This document shows positions 55,431 to 64,000 of a stretch of 64,000 nt of DNA, in pieces; position 1 is the stretch's first letter, and each line of letters begins with the position of its first letter. The position numbers were made by a program, and so were the translations under genes. The notes beneath the pieces are model-generated. The model searched no databases. It was not told where the DNA came from and saw only the letters and a list, made by a program, of their open reading frames with translations. Source of the DNA: Croceicoccus naphthovorans (lineage in GTDB: Bacteria; Pseudomonadota; Alphaproteobacteria; Sphingomonadales; Sphingomonadaceae). The stretch spans positions 561,501-625,500 of the forward strand of contig NZ_CP011770.1 in assembly GCF_001028705.1 (NCBI RefSeq). Direction: 5' to 3'.

Positions 55431-55497
55431 CAAGCGAAACGGCCCTGATCTTGCTGCAAAACTTGCCAAGAACCGGGGCACATGGGATTATCGGACC

Positions 55498-56223
55498 ATG
55501 TTCGAGCAACTGACAGCCTATCTCGACAGCATCCGCGCGCGCGATCCCGCGCCGCGTTCGCGCTGGGAAATCCTGCTCTATCCGGGTGTTCTCGCCGTGG
55601 GCATGCACCGCGTGGCGCACTGGCTTTTCGAGGCGGAACTGTATTTACCCGCCCGTTTTGTGAACCACTTGTCACGCTGGCTGACCGCCATCGACATCCA
55701 CCCCGGTGCCACAATCGGGCGGAACCTGTTCATCGACCACGGCTTCACCGTCATCGGCGAAACCGCGATCATCGGCGACGATGTCACGATCTATCAGTGC
55801 GTGACGCTGGGCGGCACGAATCCCACCAACGGCATCGCGGGCAAGCGGCATCCGACCCTGCTGGACGGGGCCATTGTAGGGTCTGGCGCGCAGATCCTCG
55901 GCCCGGTCACCGTAGGCAAGCGTGCGCGTATCGGCGCAGCTGCGGTGGTGACCGAAGACGTGCCTGATGGCGCGACGATGGTTGGCGTAAAGGCGCGTTC
56001 GACACTTGTCTCGGCAGAAACGTATCAGCAGAAGTTCGTGCCCTATGGCACGCCCTGCAAAGATCCGTGCGAGCCCTCGCCCCGGCTCGACGATCTGGAA
56101 GACCAGATCGCGCAGCTGAAGGCGGAACTTGAACGCCTGCGGGCCTTTTCCGGAGAGCCCGAGCCGCTGACCGCGCGTCAGGACAGAGACGGAACGCCCG
56201 ATACAGCAAAGGGCGGCGCTTGA
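55498..56223 (+). CDS. cysE: Serine O-acetyltransferase
   Basis: 241 residues, shorter than E. coli CysE, like the EpsC/SAT-B type. Makes O-acetylserine for cysteine synthesis. Left-handed beta-helix repeats are visible: DIHPGATIGRNLFIDHGFTVIGETAIIG and VTLGGTNPTNG, with the catalytic histidine in IDHGF. A C-terminal coiled stretch (LEDQIAQLKAELERLRAF) and polar tail are unusual for plain SATs. Followed by the DUF2794 gene after 10 bp. Confidence 0.93.
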   Translation: MFEQLTAYLDSIRARDPAPRSRWEILLYPGVLAVGMHRVAHWLFEAELYLPARFVNHLSRWLTAIDIHPGATIGRNLFIDHGFTVIGETAIIGDDVTIYQCVTLGGTNPTNGIAGKRHPTLLDGAIVGSGAQILGPVTVGKRARIGAAAVVTEDVPDGATMVGVKARSTLVSAETYQQKFVPYGTPCKDPCEPSPRLDDLEDQIAQLKAELERLRAFSGEPEPLTARQDRDGTPDTAKGGA

Positions 56224-56233
56224 AGGTCTGCGC

Positions 56234-56578
56234 ATGAACAACGTGGTGCCGCTGCCGCTCGGTCCGAACCGGGGTCAGCCGCAGCAGGTGGGGTTCGAAC
56301 GCGCCGAACTGCTCCGCATTCTCGATCTCTACGGCCGCATGGTCGCTGCCGGACAGTGGCGTGACTATGCGATGGACTTTCACAAGGATGCGGCCTTTTT
56401 CGCAGCCTTTCGCCGCACGGCGGAGCGGCCCGAAGTGCGGCTGGAAAAGCGCCCGGCACTACGCCAACGGCAGGGCATGTGGACCCTGTTCGGCGAAGCC
56501 GGTCAGGTCCTGAAGCGCGGGCACGAACTGGCAGGCGTATTGGCACCCATAGAGCGGCGGCTGGTCAAGCTTGTCTGA
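56234..56578 (+). CDS. DUF2794 domain protein
   Basis: 114 residues matching DUF2794, an alphaproteobacterial family: VGFERAELLRILDLYGRMVAAGQWRDYAMDFHKDAAFFAAFRR and RPALRQRQGMWTLFGEAGQVLKRGHEL. No catalytic motif; function unknown. The last 14 bases overlap the end of the convergent membrane protein gene. Probably co-transcribed with cysE. Confidence 0.88.
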   Translation: MNNVVPLPLGPNRGQPQQVGFERAELLRILDLYGRMVAAGQWRDYAMDFHKDAAFFAAFRRTAERPEVRLEKRPALRQRQGMWTLFGEAGQVLKRGHELAGVLAPIERRLVKLV

Positions 56579-57620
56579 CGCTGGCCACGGTCTCGGTGGG
56601 CGGCAGGCGATCCCGCACCGACGGCGGCAATATCGCGACCACATGGCTGCGAATCCGCGACCATGCCGCGGAGAGCAGCAGCAGTGCCGACCCGATGATC
56701 AGCATCGTGATCGCAAACCCCGCCTCTACCTTGCCGAACGTATCCACCAGCTCCCCAATGGCCGCCAGCACGTATGCCAGCGCCGAGACGAGCAGCGCCC
56801 GCCGGTCGATGGCCAGCGCGATCAGGCCGAACAGCACATAAATCGCGACGATGGCCATCGCCCCTGCCGGGGCCAGCGCGCCATAGGAAAATACTCCGAA
56901 CCACGAGAACAGCGGGTGCGCGATCATCGGCGCGGCCAGCAGGTGCAGCCAGAACGCGACGTCGCTGCGCCGGGTGGTACGGGTGCGATCGGTCATGTCC
57001 CACCACATCGCCCAGGCGAACACGGTCAGACCGCCTAGCAATACGACGGGGCGGATGAAGCGATCCGCTGCGTCTTCGACAGCCACGCCGATCAGCACGA
57101 GAACCAGCGCGCTGGCCGCGATTGCCGCCCCTGCGGCGCCCGCCGCCACCGCAATCGGCACGCGATAACGTCGCCAGTGCAGCCACGATGCGATCGTAGC
57201 GCAGACGCCGCCGATAATCAGGCCGATGCCTTCCATGTCGAACAGCCCGAGCACTTCCTTGATCACCAGCACCGGCAGCACGATGATCGCCCCGATGGCG
57301 ATGATCGTCAGCACGACCGAGGGCAGGGCCATGCGCCGTTTGAGCGCGAAATATTCGGTCAGCACCAGCGCGGTCGCCGCGACAATCAGGGGCGACAGCG
57401 GCGGGGTGGCCAGACCGGACAGCGTGCCCACCGCGATGATCAGCAGGATCGCCGCGACGGTCACGAAGATATCGTTGAAGCTGGTGAGAAGCCGAAAGCT
57501 TTCTTCATCCCCATGCGGAACCGAACGCAATTGCGCGACATGATCGCGCAGCGCCTGTGCCGCATCGAGCGTGATCGCGCCGGACGCTACGGCGGAATTC
57601 AGGTCTTCGTCGCTGTACAT
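56565..57620 (-). CDS. Polytopic membrane protein, DUF2157-like N-terminus
   Basis: 351 residues with about nine or ten hydrophobic helices. The cytoplasmic start SDEDLNSAVASGAITLDAAQALRDHVAQ and the following helix resemble DUF2157/DUF4401 membrane proteins, in which a short sensing helix precedes a membrane bundle. Conserved polar residues inside helices are few, so transport cannot be inferred. It converges with DUF2794 and ends up inside the last 14 bases of that gene. Confidence 0.65.
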   Translation of the reverse strand: MYSDEDLNSAVASGAITLDAAQALRDHVAQLRSVPHGDEESFRLLTSFNDIFVTVAAILLIIAVGTLSGLATPPLSPLIVAATALVLTEYFALKRRMALPSVVLTIIAIGAIIVLPVLVIKEVLGLFDMEGIGLIIGGVCATIASWLHWRRYRVPIAVAAGAAGAAIAASALVLVLIGVAVEDAADRFIRPVVLLGGLTVFAWAMWWDMTDRTRTTRRSDVAFWLHLLAAPMIAHPLFSWFGVFSYGALAPAGAMAIVAIYVLFGLIALAIDRRALLVSALAYVLAAIGELVDTFGKVEAGFAITMLIIGSALLLLSAAWSRIRSHVVAILPPSVRDRLPPTETVASVRQA

Positions 57621-57681
57621 GAAGGCGCCCCCTTTGCCGGCGGCAAGCTAGGCGTGGCGTGCGGCGGGGGTCAACCCGCGA

Positions 57682-58485
57682 TCAGGCGGTGTGTCGGGGG
57701 TCGGCGTATTCGGCGTTTTCGAAGATATTCGCGCGCCGCTCGCTTCGGTTGACGAGCCCTTTGGCGACCGATCCACCCGCCGTCGTATAGTGCAATTCGG
57801 CGGCAATCGCGTCATAGTCGGCGCCCTGCAACGCGGCATTCAGCCGCGGGCTTTTCGTGGGCGAAACATTGCCTTCGCCAACGTTGTAGACCAGATCGAC
57901 CAGCGCATCGAATTCGTGCTGATACAGCGGTGTATCGCCCGCCAATCGCGCGGCTGCTGCCTCTGCTCGCGACAAATCGTCTTCAAAGAAGTCGAGCACC
58001 TGTTCCTTCGAAATCCGGTCACCCAGTTGCAATTTATCCGACGCGCGGATCAGGTGCCCGATGCCCACGGTCAGGTATCCTGCCACGTCGCGATAGACGC
58101 GCTGGCGCACGCCTTCTTCCTCGATCATCGCTTCGCGCAGGTCGGCACTGGCCGAAAGTTCGCTGGCGTGGAGGCGACTGCCATATCGCAAGTAGTCGGC
58201 CTGATAGCTCTCGCCGGTCTGATCGGGCGGTACGGTCATGCCCGCCGCGCCAAATCCGACGACGCCTGCCGACAGGGCCATCGCGATCCGTTTGCGCCGC
58301 AAACCCCTGCGGCGGGTCATGGCGGCGGCGGCATAGCGGGCGTGCATCGCCTGAATGATCTCGCGCACACGCAATTTGCGCCGGGCGGTCTGCACGATGT
58401 CGGTCTTTGGGCGATAGGGAGCGATGGGCGCGGTATTGAACCCGTCGATCAACTTCGAAATCTGGAGGTCGGCTTCGTGGTGCAA
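57682..58485 (-). CDS. Membrane-anchored GH24-type lysozyme
   Basis: 267 residues from TTG 58485, which has AAAGGA five bases upstream; ATG 58539 and 58512 are alternatives with poorer ribosome sites. About 70 basic residues precede a hydrophobic helix (RIAMALSAGVVGFGAAGMTV) that could be an uncleaved anchor. The phage-type lysozyme domain follows with the catalytic triad pattern EEGVRQRVYRDVAGYLTVGIGH (E, D, T). It ends with ALVDLVYNVGEG and VNRSERRANIFE. A chromosomal muramidase role in wall turnover is likely; no other phage genes are near. Confidence 0.8.
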   Translation of the reverse strand: MHHEADLQISKLIDGFNTAPIAPYRPKTDIVQTARRKLRVREIIQAMHARYAAAAMTRRRGLRRKRIAMALSAGVVGFGAAGMTVPPDQTGESYQADYLRYGSRLHASELSASADLREAMIEEEGVRQRVYRDVAGYLTVGIGHLIRASDKLQLGDRISKEQVLDFFEDDLSRAEAAAARLAGDTPLYQHEFDALVDLVYNVGEGNVSPTKSPRLNAALQGADYDAIAAELHYTTAGGSVAKGLVNRSERRANIFENAEYADPRHTA

Positions 58486-58632
58486 GGTGTTCCTTTCGCG
58501 GCTTCTTCGCATCTGCGACCCCGCGATCAGGCCGGGCACGCCACATGCATCGCCCGCCTTGCCCGTTCCCCTGCCATTTCAACGGATGTGTTCCGATTCG
58601 CGTTCCTCGGTTCGCCGCAGCGCGCTCTCTAC

Positions 58633-59382
58633 TCAAAGCGTAGCCAGGACCGGCACCAATTGGTCGAAATGATCGATTACCGCGTCAGCGCGCAGGTCCT
58701 CGATCGGTTCGGACCGATAGCCGAAGCTGACTGCAACGCATGGCTGTCCGGCGGCGCGGGCGGCGCTGGTGTCGTAGATGGAATCGCCGACGAATGCCGT
58801 CGGTCCGCCGCCGCAGCGCCGTTCCAGTTCGTGCAGCATGTCGGGCTTGGGCTTTGCGTTAGCGGTGCCCAATGTGTCCCCGCCAATCACGCAAGCGAAG
58901 CGATCGGCAAGGCCGATTTCGTCGAGCAGGCTGCGGGCCAGCGATTCCAGTTTGTTGGTCGCCACGCCCAGCGTGATGCCCTGATCTGCCAGCGCATCGA
59001 GCGCGGGCAGCAACCCGTCGAAAGCGAACGATTCCACCGCGATATTGGCGGCGTAGTGATTCAGCAATTCGGCGTAGAGCGGGTCGATCACGTCATCGGG
59101 CACCGTGCTGCCGTGCCGATCGGCCAGCGCGCGGACCAGCAGGCGTTTCGCCCCGCCACCGATCATGGGGCGCACTTCCTCGAACGCGAAGGACGGTAGG
59201 CCCGCCAGCTTCAGCGCGTGATTCAGGGCATTGGCGATATCAGGCGCGGTTTCCAGCAGCGTTCCGTCCAGATCGAAACCCACGGTGCGGAACCGGAGTG
59301 TCGATGCGGGGTTCGGGTCATAACTCTGTGTCTTTGGGGTCTGTTCGATGGGGGACCTGCCGGTTTCGTGCTGCCTGCTCAT
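58633..59382 (-). CDS. gph: HAD family phosphoglycolate phosphatase-like protein
   Basis: 249 residues from ATG 59382. HAD motifs: VGFDLDGTLLETAPD with the nucleophile, GVATNKLES with the motif II threonine, KPKPDMLH with the lysine, and VGDSIYDTSAARAAG. This subset is typical of Gph, which removes 2-phosphoglycolate formed by DNA repair. The N-terminal 30 residues (SRQHETGRSPIEQTPK...) precede the core and may be unstructured. Divergent from glmU with 91 bp between. Confidence 0.85.
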   Translation of the reverse strand: MSRQHETGRSPIEQTPKTQSYDPNPASTLRFRTVGFDLDGTLLETAPDIANALNHALKLAGLPSFAFEEVRPMIGGGAKRLLVRALADRHGSTVPDDVIDPLYAELLNHYAANIAVESFAFDGLLPALDALADQGITLGVATNKLESLARSLLDEIGLADRFACVIGGDTLGTANAKPKPDMLHELERRCGGGPTAFVGDSIYDTSAARAAGQPCVAVSFGYRSEPIEDLRADAVIDHFDQLVPVLATL

Positions 59383-59473
59383 GGGCTGGGGGCTTTGACC
59401 GCATCCTCTGGAAAGCGCAAACGAAAGCTGGCAAGGCCGTTGCTGCCCTGCCGCGTGTGTCTTTGGGAGTATC

Positions 59474-60826
59474 ATGAAGAACGTTGCCACCGTCATCCTT
59501 GCCGCCGGTAAGGGCACGCGCCTGAAAAGCGGGCTTCACAAGGTGCTGCACCCCGTTGCCGGCCGCGCAATGATCCATCACCTGATCGACGCGACGGCAG
59601 AACTTGCGCCCGAAAAGACCGTCGTCATCGTCGGCGAATATCGCGAACAGGTGCAGGACGCGTTGGGCGACAGAGTGGCCTATGCGGTGCAGGAACCGCA
59701 GCTGGGCACCGGCCACGCGGTGCAACAGGCGCAGGAGGAGCTGCGCGATTTTCAGGGCGATGTCCTGATCCTTTACGGCGACGTGCCCTTCGTAAAGGCC
59801 GCCACAATGCGCGCCATGCTGGAACGGTTGCATCAGGCGGACGCCCCCGCCGTCGTCGTGCTGGGTTTTCGCCCGCCCGATACGCTTCGCTATGGCCGCG
59901 TCATCGCGGACCGTTTCGGCCGGATCGAGAAGATGGTCGAGCACAAGGACGCAAACGAGGCCGAGCGTGCCTGCACCCTGTGCAATTCGGGCGTGATGGC
60001 GGTAAAGGGCAGCGAGCTGTTCGAACTGCTGTCCCGCGTCGGCAACCAGAATTCGCAGGGCGAATACTACCTGACCGACATCGTCAACCTTGCCACCGCC
60101 GACGGGCGTAATTCGGCCGTCGTCGAGTGCGAGGATCACCGCGAAGTGACCGGGGTAAACAGCCGCGCCGAACTCGCCGGTGCAGAGCGCGAATGGCAGG
60201 AGTTCAAGCGCGCCGAAGTGATGGACGGCGGCGCGACGCTGAAAGCCCCCGACACGGTGTTCTTCAGCTGGGATACGGAAATCGGTGAGGACGTGACGAT
60301 CGAGCCGAACGTCGTGTTCGGCCCCGGCGTAAAGGTCGCCAGCAACACCCGCATCCGCGCGTTCAGCCATCTGGAGGGTGCGACCGTTGGCGAAGGTTGC
60401 GAAGTCGGCCCCTATGCCCGCCTGCGCCCTGGCGCGGTGCTGGAAGCGAAGAGCAAGGTCGGCAATTTCGTCGAGATCAAGAACGCCACGCTGGGTGAGG
60501 GCGCGAAGGCGAACCACCTGACGTATCTCGGCGATGCGACGGTCGGCGCTGCGGCGAATATCGGCGCAGGCACGATCACCTGTAATTACGACGGGTACTT
60601 CAAGCACAAGACCGAGATCGGCGACCGCGCCTTCATCGGATCGAACTCCGCCCTGATCGCCCCGGTGCGGATCGGCGCAGATGCCATCGTTGCCGCGGGC
60701 AGCGCGGTCAGCCGCGACGTGGCCGATGGCGAAATGCGCATGGTGCGCGCCGAACAGCTGGTCAAACCCGGCTGGGCCGACCGGTTTCATGACGCGATGA
60801 AAAAGAAGAAAGCCGAGAAGAAGTGA
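59474..60826 (+). CDS. glmU: Bifunctional GlmU: N-acetylglucosamine-1-phosphate uridyltransferase/glucosamine-1-phosphate acetyltransferase
   Basis: 450 residues. The N-terminal pyrophosphorylase has VILAAGKGTRLKSGLHKVLHP, YGDVPFVKAATM and NSGVMAVKGSELFELL. The C-terminal left-handed helix carries EIKNATLGEGAKANHLTYLGDA with the catalytic histidine/lysine region, and NIGAGTITCNYDGYFKHKT. It makes UDP-GlcNAc for peptidoglycan and lipid A. Downstream are a small gene overlapping by four bases (GTGA) and glmS, so the hexosamine genes form an operon. Confidence 0.96.
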   Translation: MKNVATVILAAGKGTRLKSGLHKVLHPVAGRAMIHHLIDATAELAPEKTVVIVGEYREQVQDALGDRVAYAVQEPQLGTGHAVQQAQEELRDFQGDVLILYGDVPFVKAATMRAMLERLHQADAPAVVVLGFRPPDTLRYGRVIADRFGRIEKMVEHKDANEAERACTLCNSGVMAVKGSELFELLSRVGNQNSQGEYYLTDIVNLATADGRNSAVVECEDHREVTGVNSRAELAGAEREWQEFKRAEVMDGGATLKAPDTVFFSWDTEIGEDVTIEPNVVFGPGVKVASNTRIRAFSHLEGATVGEGCEVGPYARLRPGAVLEAKSKVGNFVEIKNATLGEGAKANHLTYLGDATVGAAANIGAGTITCNYDGYFKHKTEIGDRAFIGSNSALIAPVRIGADAIVAAGSAVSRDVADGEMRMVRAEQLVKPGWADRFHDAMKKKKAEKK

Positions 60827-61134
60827 GCGACCGTTACGCTGGCAAGCCGTTCCTGCGGCTGGTCGATTCCTATGTGCTGGATGCCATCGGCGCGCTCGAC
60901 ACGGCGAATCGGGATTGGCTGACCGCGATGGAGCCGAACTTGCGCCATACTTATGGCCGCGATGGCGCGTGGCAGGACATCGTCGCGGCGGAAATGCGCT
61001 TTCCCGACGGCATGGCCGGTTCGATCCGCGAAGTCTGGGACAAGGGCCGGGTGCGCTTTTTGCAGACTTCGGGCGAAGCGCCCGATCCCGTGGCCTTCAC
61101 CCACCAGTTCGTCGACACCAATTTCCCGCACTAG
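60823..61134 (+). CDS. Small conserved protein between glmU and glmS
   Basis: 103 residues starting at GTG 60823, overlapping the glmU stop as GTGA. No signal or membrane segment. WQDIVAAEMRFPDGMAGSIREVWDKGRV and FTHQFVDTNFPH look like a helical protein, but no family is recognised. Its place between two hexosamine enzymes and the coupled start suggest co-expression, perhaps in sugar metabolism; this is inference. Confidence 0.75.
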   Translation: MSDRYAGKPFLRLVDSYVLDAIGALDTANRDWLTAMEPNLRHTYGRDGAWQDIVAAEMRFPDGMAGSIREVWDKGRVRFLQTSGEAPDPVAFTHQFVDTNFPH

Positions 61135-61158
61135 GCGGCAGCAGGAGACTTTTACCGA

Positions 61159-62982
61159 ATGTGCGGAATCATCGGCATCGTTGGCGCAGAACCGGTTGCA
61201 GAGCGCCTTGTCGACGGCCTGAAGCGGATGGAATATCGCGGCTATGACAGCGCGGGAATCTGCACGATCGACGACGGCAAGCTGGTCCGCCGCCGGGCAG
61301 AGGGCAAGCTGGCGAACCTCGTCGGCGAATTGAAGAAGAACCCGGCCGAGGGCACTGTCGGCATCGCGCATACCCGCTGGGCAACCCACGGCGCGCCGAC
61401 CGAAGCGAATGCCCACCCGCATGCCACCGGTGAAGTCGCGCTGGTGCACAACGGCATTATCGAGAACTTCAAGCAGCTGCGCGACGAGCTGATTGCCGAC
61501 GGTCGCAAGTTCGAGAGCGAGACCGATACCGAAGTCGTCGTCCACCTGATTTCGCGCCGCATCGAGGAAGGGAAGACGCCGGAGGAAGCGATGGAGATCG
61601 TCCTCCCCCGCTTGCGCGGTGCCTTCGCGCTGGCGGTCGCTTTCCGCAGCCAGCCCGACCTGCTGATCGGCGCGCGGCTCGGTTCGCCGCTGGTGGTTGG
61701 GTATGGCGAGGGTGAGACCTATCTCGGCTCAGACGCGTTGGCGCTGGCCCCGCTGACGCAAAAGATCAGCTACCTTGAGGAAGGGGACTGGGTCGTCGTC
61801 ACCCGCGAAGGTGCGACGATCTATGACAAGGACAACAACCGCGTCGAACGCGCGGTGGTCCACTCGGGCGCGACCGCCGCCGCGACCGAGAAGGGCAACT
61901 ACCACCACTTCATGCAGAAGGAGATCTTCGAGCAGCCGACCGTGGTGGCGCAGACCCTGCGCAGTTATGTTCGCCAGCTGGAGCGCACCGTCGCCCTGCC
62001 GCAGATCGACTTCGACCTCAGCAAGATCGACCGTGTGACCATCGTCGCCTGTGGCACCAGCTATTACGCCGGGATGGTCGCGAAATACTGGTTCGAGAAG
62101 TTTGCCCGCGTGCCCGTCGACATCGATGTGGCGAGCGAGTTCCGTTACCGCGACCCGGTGCTGCCCTACTGCGGCCTCGCGCTGTTCATCTCGCAGAGCG
62201 GTGAAACCGCCGATACGCTGGCCGCGCTGCGCCATTGCCGAGAGGCGGGGCAGACCATCGCGGTCGTCGTCAACGTGCCGACCAGTTCGATGGCGCGTGA
62301 GGCGGACTTGTTGTTGCCCACCCATGCCGGGCCGGAAATCGGCGTTGCCTCGACCAAGGCGTTCACCTGCCAGCTGGCCGTGCTGGCCGCACTGGCCGCG
62401 CATTTGGCGGTGAAGAAAGGCAAGATGGACGAGGGCGAAGAGCGAAGCGTCGTCGACCACCTGTTGGAGGCCCCCGCCTGCCTGAATGCCGCGCTGGATC
62501 ATGACGAGGATATCAAGGCGATGGCGCACCTTATCGCGCCCGCGCGCGACGTCCTCTATCTGGGCCGCGGTCCGGACTTTCCGTTGGCGCTGGAAGGCGC
62601 GCTGAAGCTCAAGGAAATCAGCTATATCCATGCCGAGGGTTATGCCAGCGGCGAGATGAAGCACGGCCCCATCGCGCTGATCGACGACAATGTGCCGGTC
62701 ATCGTGCTGGCCCCGTCGGGCCCGTTGTTCGAAAAGACCGTGTCCAACATGCAGGAGGTGCGCGCGCGCGGCGGCAAGATCGTGCTCATTTCCGATGCCG
62801 AGGGCATTGCCGAGGCGGGAGAAGGCTGCATGGCGACGATCGAGATGCCCAAGGTCCATCCGCTGATCGCGCCGTTGGTCTATGCGGTGCCGGTGCAACT
62901 CCTCGCCTATCACGTCGCCTGCGTGAAGGGCACGGACGTGGATCAGCCGCGCAATCTGGCGAAAAGCGTCACCGTCGAATAG
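61159..62982 (+). CDS. glmS: Glutamine:fructose-6-phosphate aminotransferase
   Basis: 607 residues. Makes glucosamine 6-phosphate, the first step toward UDP-GlcNAc. Cys2 is the glutaminase nucleophile (MCGIIGIVG). Other hallmarks: HTRWATHGAPTEANAHPH, FISQSGETADTLAAL and the C-terminal MQEVRARGGKIVLISD to NLAKSVTVE. The gene ends right before a strong hairpin. No ribozyme-type leader like that of Bacillus was seen in the 24 bp before the start. Confidence 0.97.
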   Translation: MCGIIGIVGAEPVAERLVDGLKRMEYRGYDSAGICTIDDGKLVRRRAEGKLANLVGELKKNPAEGTVGIAHTRWATHGAPTEANAHPHATGEVALVHNGIIENFKQLRDELIADGRKFESETDTEVVVHLISRRIEEGKTPEEAMEIVLPRLRGAFALAVAFRSQPDLLIGARLGSPLVVGYGEGETYLGSDALALAPLTQKISYLEEGDWVVVTREGATIYDKDNNRVERAVVHSGATAAATEKGNYHHFMQKEIFEQPTVVAQTLRSYVRQLERTVALPQIDFDLSKIDRVTIVACGTSYYAGMVAKYWFEKFARVPVDIDVASEFRYRDPVLPYCGLALFISQSGETADTLAALRHCREAGQTIAVVVNVPTSSMAREADLLLPTHAGPEIGVASTKAFTCQLAVLAALAAHLAVKKGKMDEGEERSVVDHLLEAPACLNAALDHDEDIKAMAHLIAPARDVLYLGRGPDFPLALEGALKLKEISYIHAEGYASGEMKHGPIALIDDNVPVIVLAPSGPLFEKTVSNMQEVRARGGKIVLISDAEGIAEAGEGCMATIEMPKVHPLIAPLVYAVPVQLLAYHVACVKGTDVDQPRNLAKSVTVE

Positions 62983-62983
62983 T

Positions 62984-63017
62984 ACGCGCATCCGGGGTCG
63001 CTTTCCCGGCTGCGCGT
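62984..63017 (+). terminator. Hairpin downstream of glmS, possible terminator
   Basis: ACGCGCA (62984-62990) pairs with TGCGCGT (63011-63017), and an inner CCGGG pairs with CCCGG around GTCGCTTT. It starts directly after the glmS stop. Only a short TTT follows, so it is not a classic intrinsic terminator but may stabilise the transcript or act with Rho. Confidence 0.55.
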
Positions 63018-63055
63018 TTACCAAGCATCAACCCTGTTTGACTAAGCAGGGAGCC

Positions 63056-64000
63056 ATGTTCGGGTCTAGGAAAGCGGGCGGATCGAACGCCCCTCAGCAG
63101 CACGCTGTCAGCGAGGATATCGCGATGGCCGCTCCGCGCCAAGGCATGGCAGCGCGCATGATGGGCAAGATAAAGCCCTCTGACGAGCGGCCCGGACGGC
63201 TTGTCGGCCTGCAATACGGGGCGCTGGCACGCGGCGCGTGGCTGCGATTCGCGGTCTTCGTCGCGGCTTCGCTTCCGGCGGTCGCGATCTGGAAGGCCAC
63301 AGCCGGACCGATGATCGCGGGCGGCTGGTTCGTGCTGGTCGTGATGATGGCGCTGGCCCTGATGCGGACGGAACGGACGTTCGGCGATGCCGAACGCCGT
63401 CAGCTATCCGCCGACGAATTGCGCACCCACTTGGCGATGGTTGGCCTTGCGGGCGGGCTTTGGGCTGCGCCGATGATCCTGTTCTCCGATGCGCTCACCT
63501 CGGGCAGCGCGCCGCAATATGCGGTGATGGTGATGTTGGTTGGCGTCTTCGTGCTGTCGCTGTCGGTCGTGCCGACGGCGGCGCTGGTGTTCATCGGCAT
63601 CTTCGGTGTTGGCGGGGCGATCGGTCCGGTCGTCAACGGCGATTTCATGGCGGCTGCGGCGCAGTTCGCGTTCAGCGGTGTGATCGCGGGCGGTGCGCTG
63701 GCGCTGTCGCGGCTCTACCTGCGCCTGCGCCTGACCGAAGCGAGCCTTGCCGAAAAGGCCGAGACAGTCTCGCTGCTGCTGCACGAGTTCGAGGAAAACA
63801 GCGCCGACTGGCTGTGGAGCGTCGATTCGTCCCGCCGGGTGCGCGGCGTTTCGCCCCGCTTTGCCCATGCCTTGCAGATGCACCCGCACGAGGCTGACGG
63901 CCAACCGATCCTGCGCCTGATCGCGGGTGAGGGTTGGGAATCCGGCTCGCTGCCGTCGTCGCTGCGCGATCTGGCCGAGCGGCTGAAGCGCCGCGAATCG
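63056..64000 (+). CDS. Membrane sensor protein with PAS-like domain, cut by window end
   Basis: A frame open from ATG 63056 to the window end, at least 315 codons. After a charged N-terminus come several hydrophobic helices (WLRFAVFVAASLPAVAIWK, AGGWFVLVVMMALALM, MLVGVFVLSLSVVPTAALVF and others). A cytoplasmic PAS-like stretch follows (VSLLLHEFEENSADWLWSVD, then VRGVSPRFAHALQMHPHEADG). The rest, probably GGDEF/EAL or kinase, is missing. The order glmS then such a signalling protein is common in sphingomonads, so a cyclic-di-GMP enzyme is my guess. Confidence 0.6.
   Translation, partial: MFGSRKAGGSNAPQQHAVSEDIAMAAPRQGMAARMMGKIKPSDERPGRLVGLQYGALARGAWLRFAVFVAASLPAVAIWKATAGPMIAGGWFVLVVMMALALMRTERTFGDAERRQLSADELRTHLAMVGLAGGLWAAPMILFSDALTSGSAPQYAVMVMLVGVFVLSLSVVPTAALVFIGIFGVGGAIGPVVNGDFMAAAAQFAFSGVIAGGALALSRLYLRLRLTEASLAEKAETVSLLLHEFEENSADWLWSVDSSRRVRGVSPRFAHALQMHPHEADGQPILRLIAGEGWESGSLPSSLRDLAERLKRRES

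Noticed and set aside
61135..61158. Possible glmS ribozyme or riboswitch leader
   Set aside because: Only 24 bp separate the preceding gene from glmS, too short for a glmS ribozyme.

Overview
The window is an almost continuously coding, GC-rich stretch of an alphaproteobacterial chromosome. It most likely comes from a sphingomonad, and Erythrobacteraceae-like gene content is my best guess. The evidence is a split, circularly permuted tmRNA with the tag ANDNEALALAA, an Entner-Doudoroff cluster (zwf-edd-eda), an Hda-type DnaA paralogue, a DUF2794 protein, the lptD-surA-pdxA-rsmA block and many TTG or GTG starts in tightly overlapping genes. No rRNA, CRISPR array, transposase or phage structural gene was seen.

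Region by region. At 1-608 lies the 3' part of a TauE/SafE-type transporter. At 758-6419 lies an accessory island of six genes in two converging operons. The rightward operon encodes a CoiA-like nuclease (DUF6035-like), a HEPN protein of the Ymh/TIGR02391 family and a PD-(D/E)XK protein of the sce7726 family. The leftward operon encodes a minimal nucleotidyltransferase-like protein (DUF6932-like), an Xre-HTH/ImmA-type protease and a beta-family protein. The two operons overlap tail to tail by 44 bp. The island abuts a tRNA-Gly(GCC) gene, whose 3' side is flanked by a 450-bp non-coding stretch with five copies of YGTAAGCR, possibly a relic attachment region. I consider this island the best candidate for an undescribed defence or conflict system.

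From 7172 to 30884 are mostly housekeeping genes: thioredoxin YbbN and a Lon-N-terminal-domain protein, MarC, FolD, YggT, ArgB, an SBF transporter, a divergent PEP carboxylase, Eda, Edd, Zwf, a transglutaminase, YjbQ, a diacylglycerol-kinase-like protein paired with a possible TAM41-like cytidylyltransferase, TldD, a zf-CHCC protein, an ABC ATPase, YqgE, a Nudix hydrolase and a LemA-TPM-TPM set.

From 31095 to 45488 are MscL, tmRNA, an arginine-succinyltransferase (AST) cluster in which an M20 hydrolase sits beside astA and astB, malate synthase G, an HWE/HisKA_2-type kinase, and the RsmA-PdxA-SurA-LptD block (small-subunit rRNA methylation, vitamin B6, outer-membrane biogenesis).

From 45663 to the end are PepA, HolC, Ndk, small lipoproteins including an LprI-MliC fusion, a PurN-YjbR fusion, an AI-2E-type permease, PurM, HdaA, serine acetyltransferase, DUF2794, a membrane-anchored GH24 lysozyme, Gph, GlmU and GlmS (UDP-GlcNAc supply). 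A membrane/PAS signalling protein is cut by the window end.

All family names were assigned by reading translated sequence and motifs; no database search was possible. Start codons were chosen from overlaps, Shine-Dalgarno (SD) sequences and family lengths, and are noted where uncertain.
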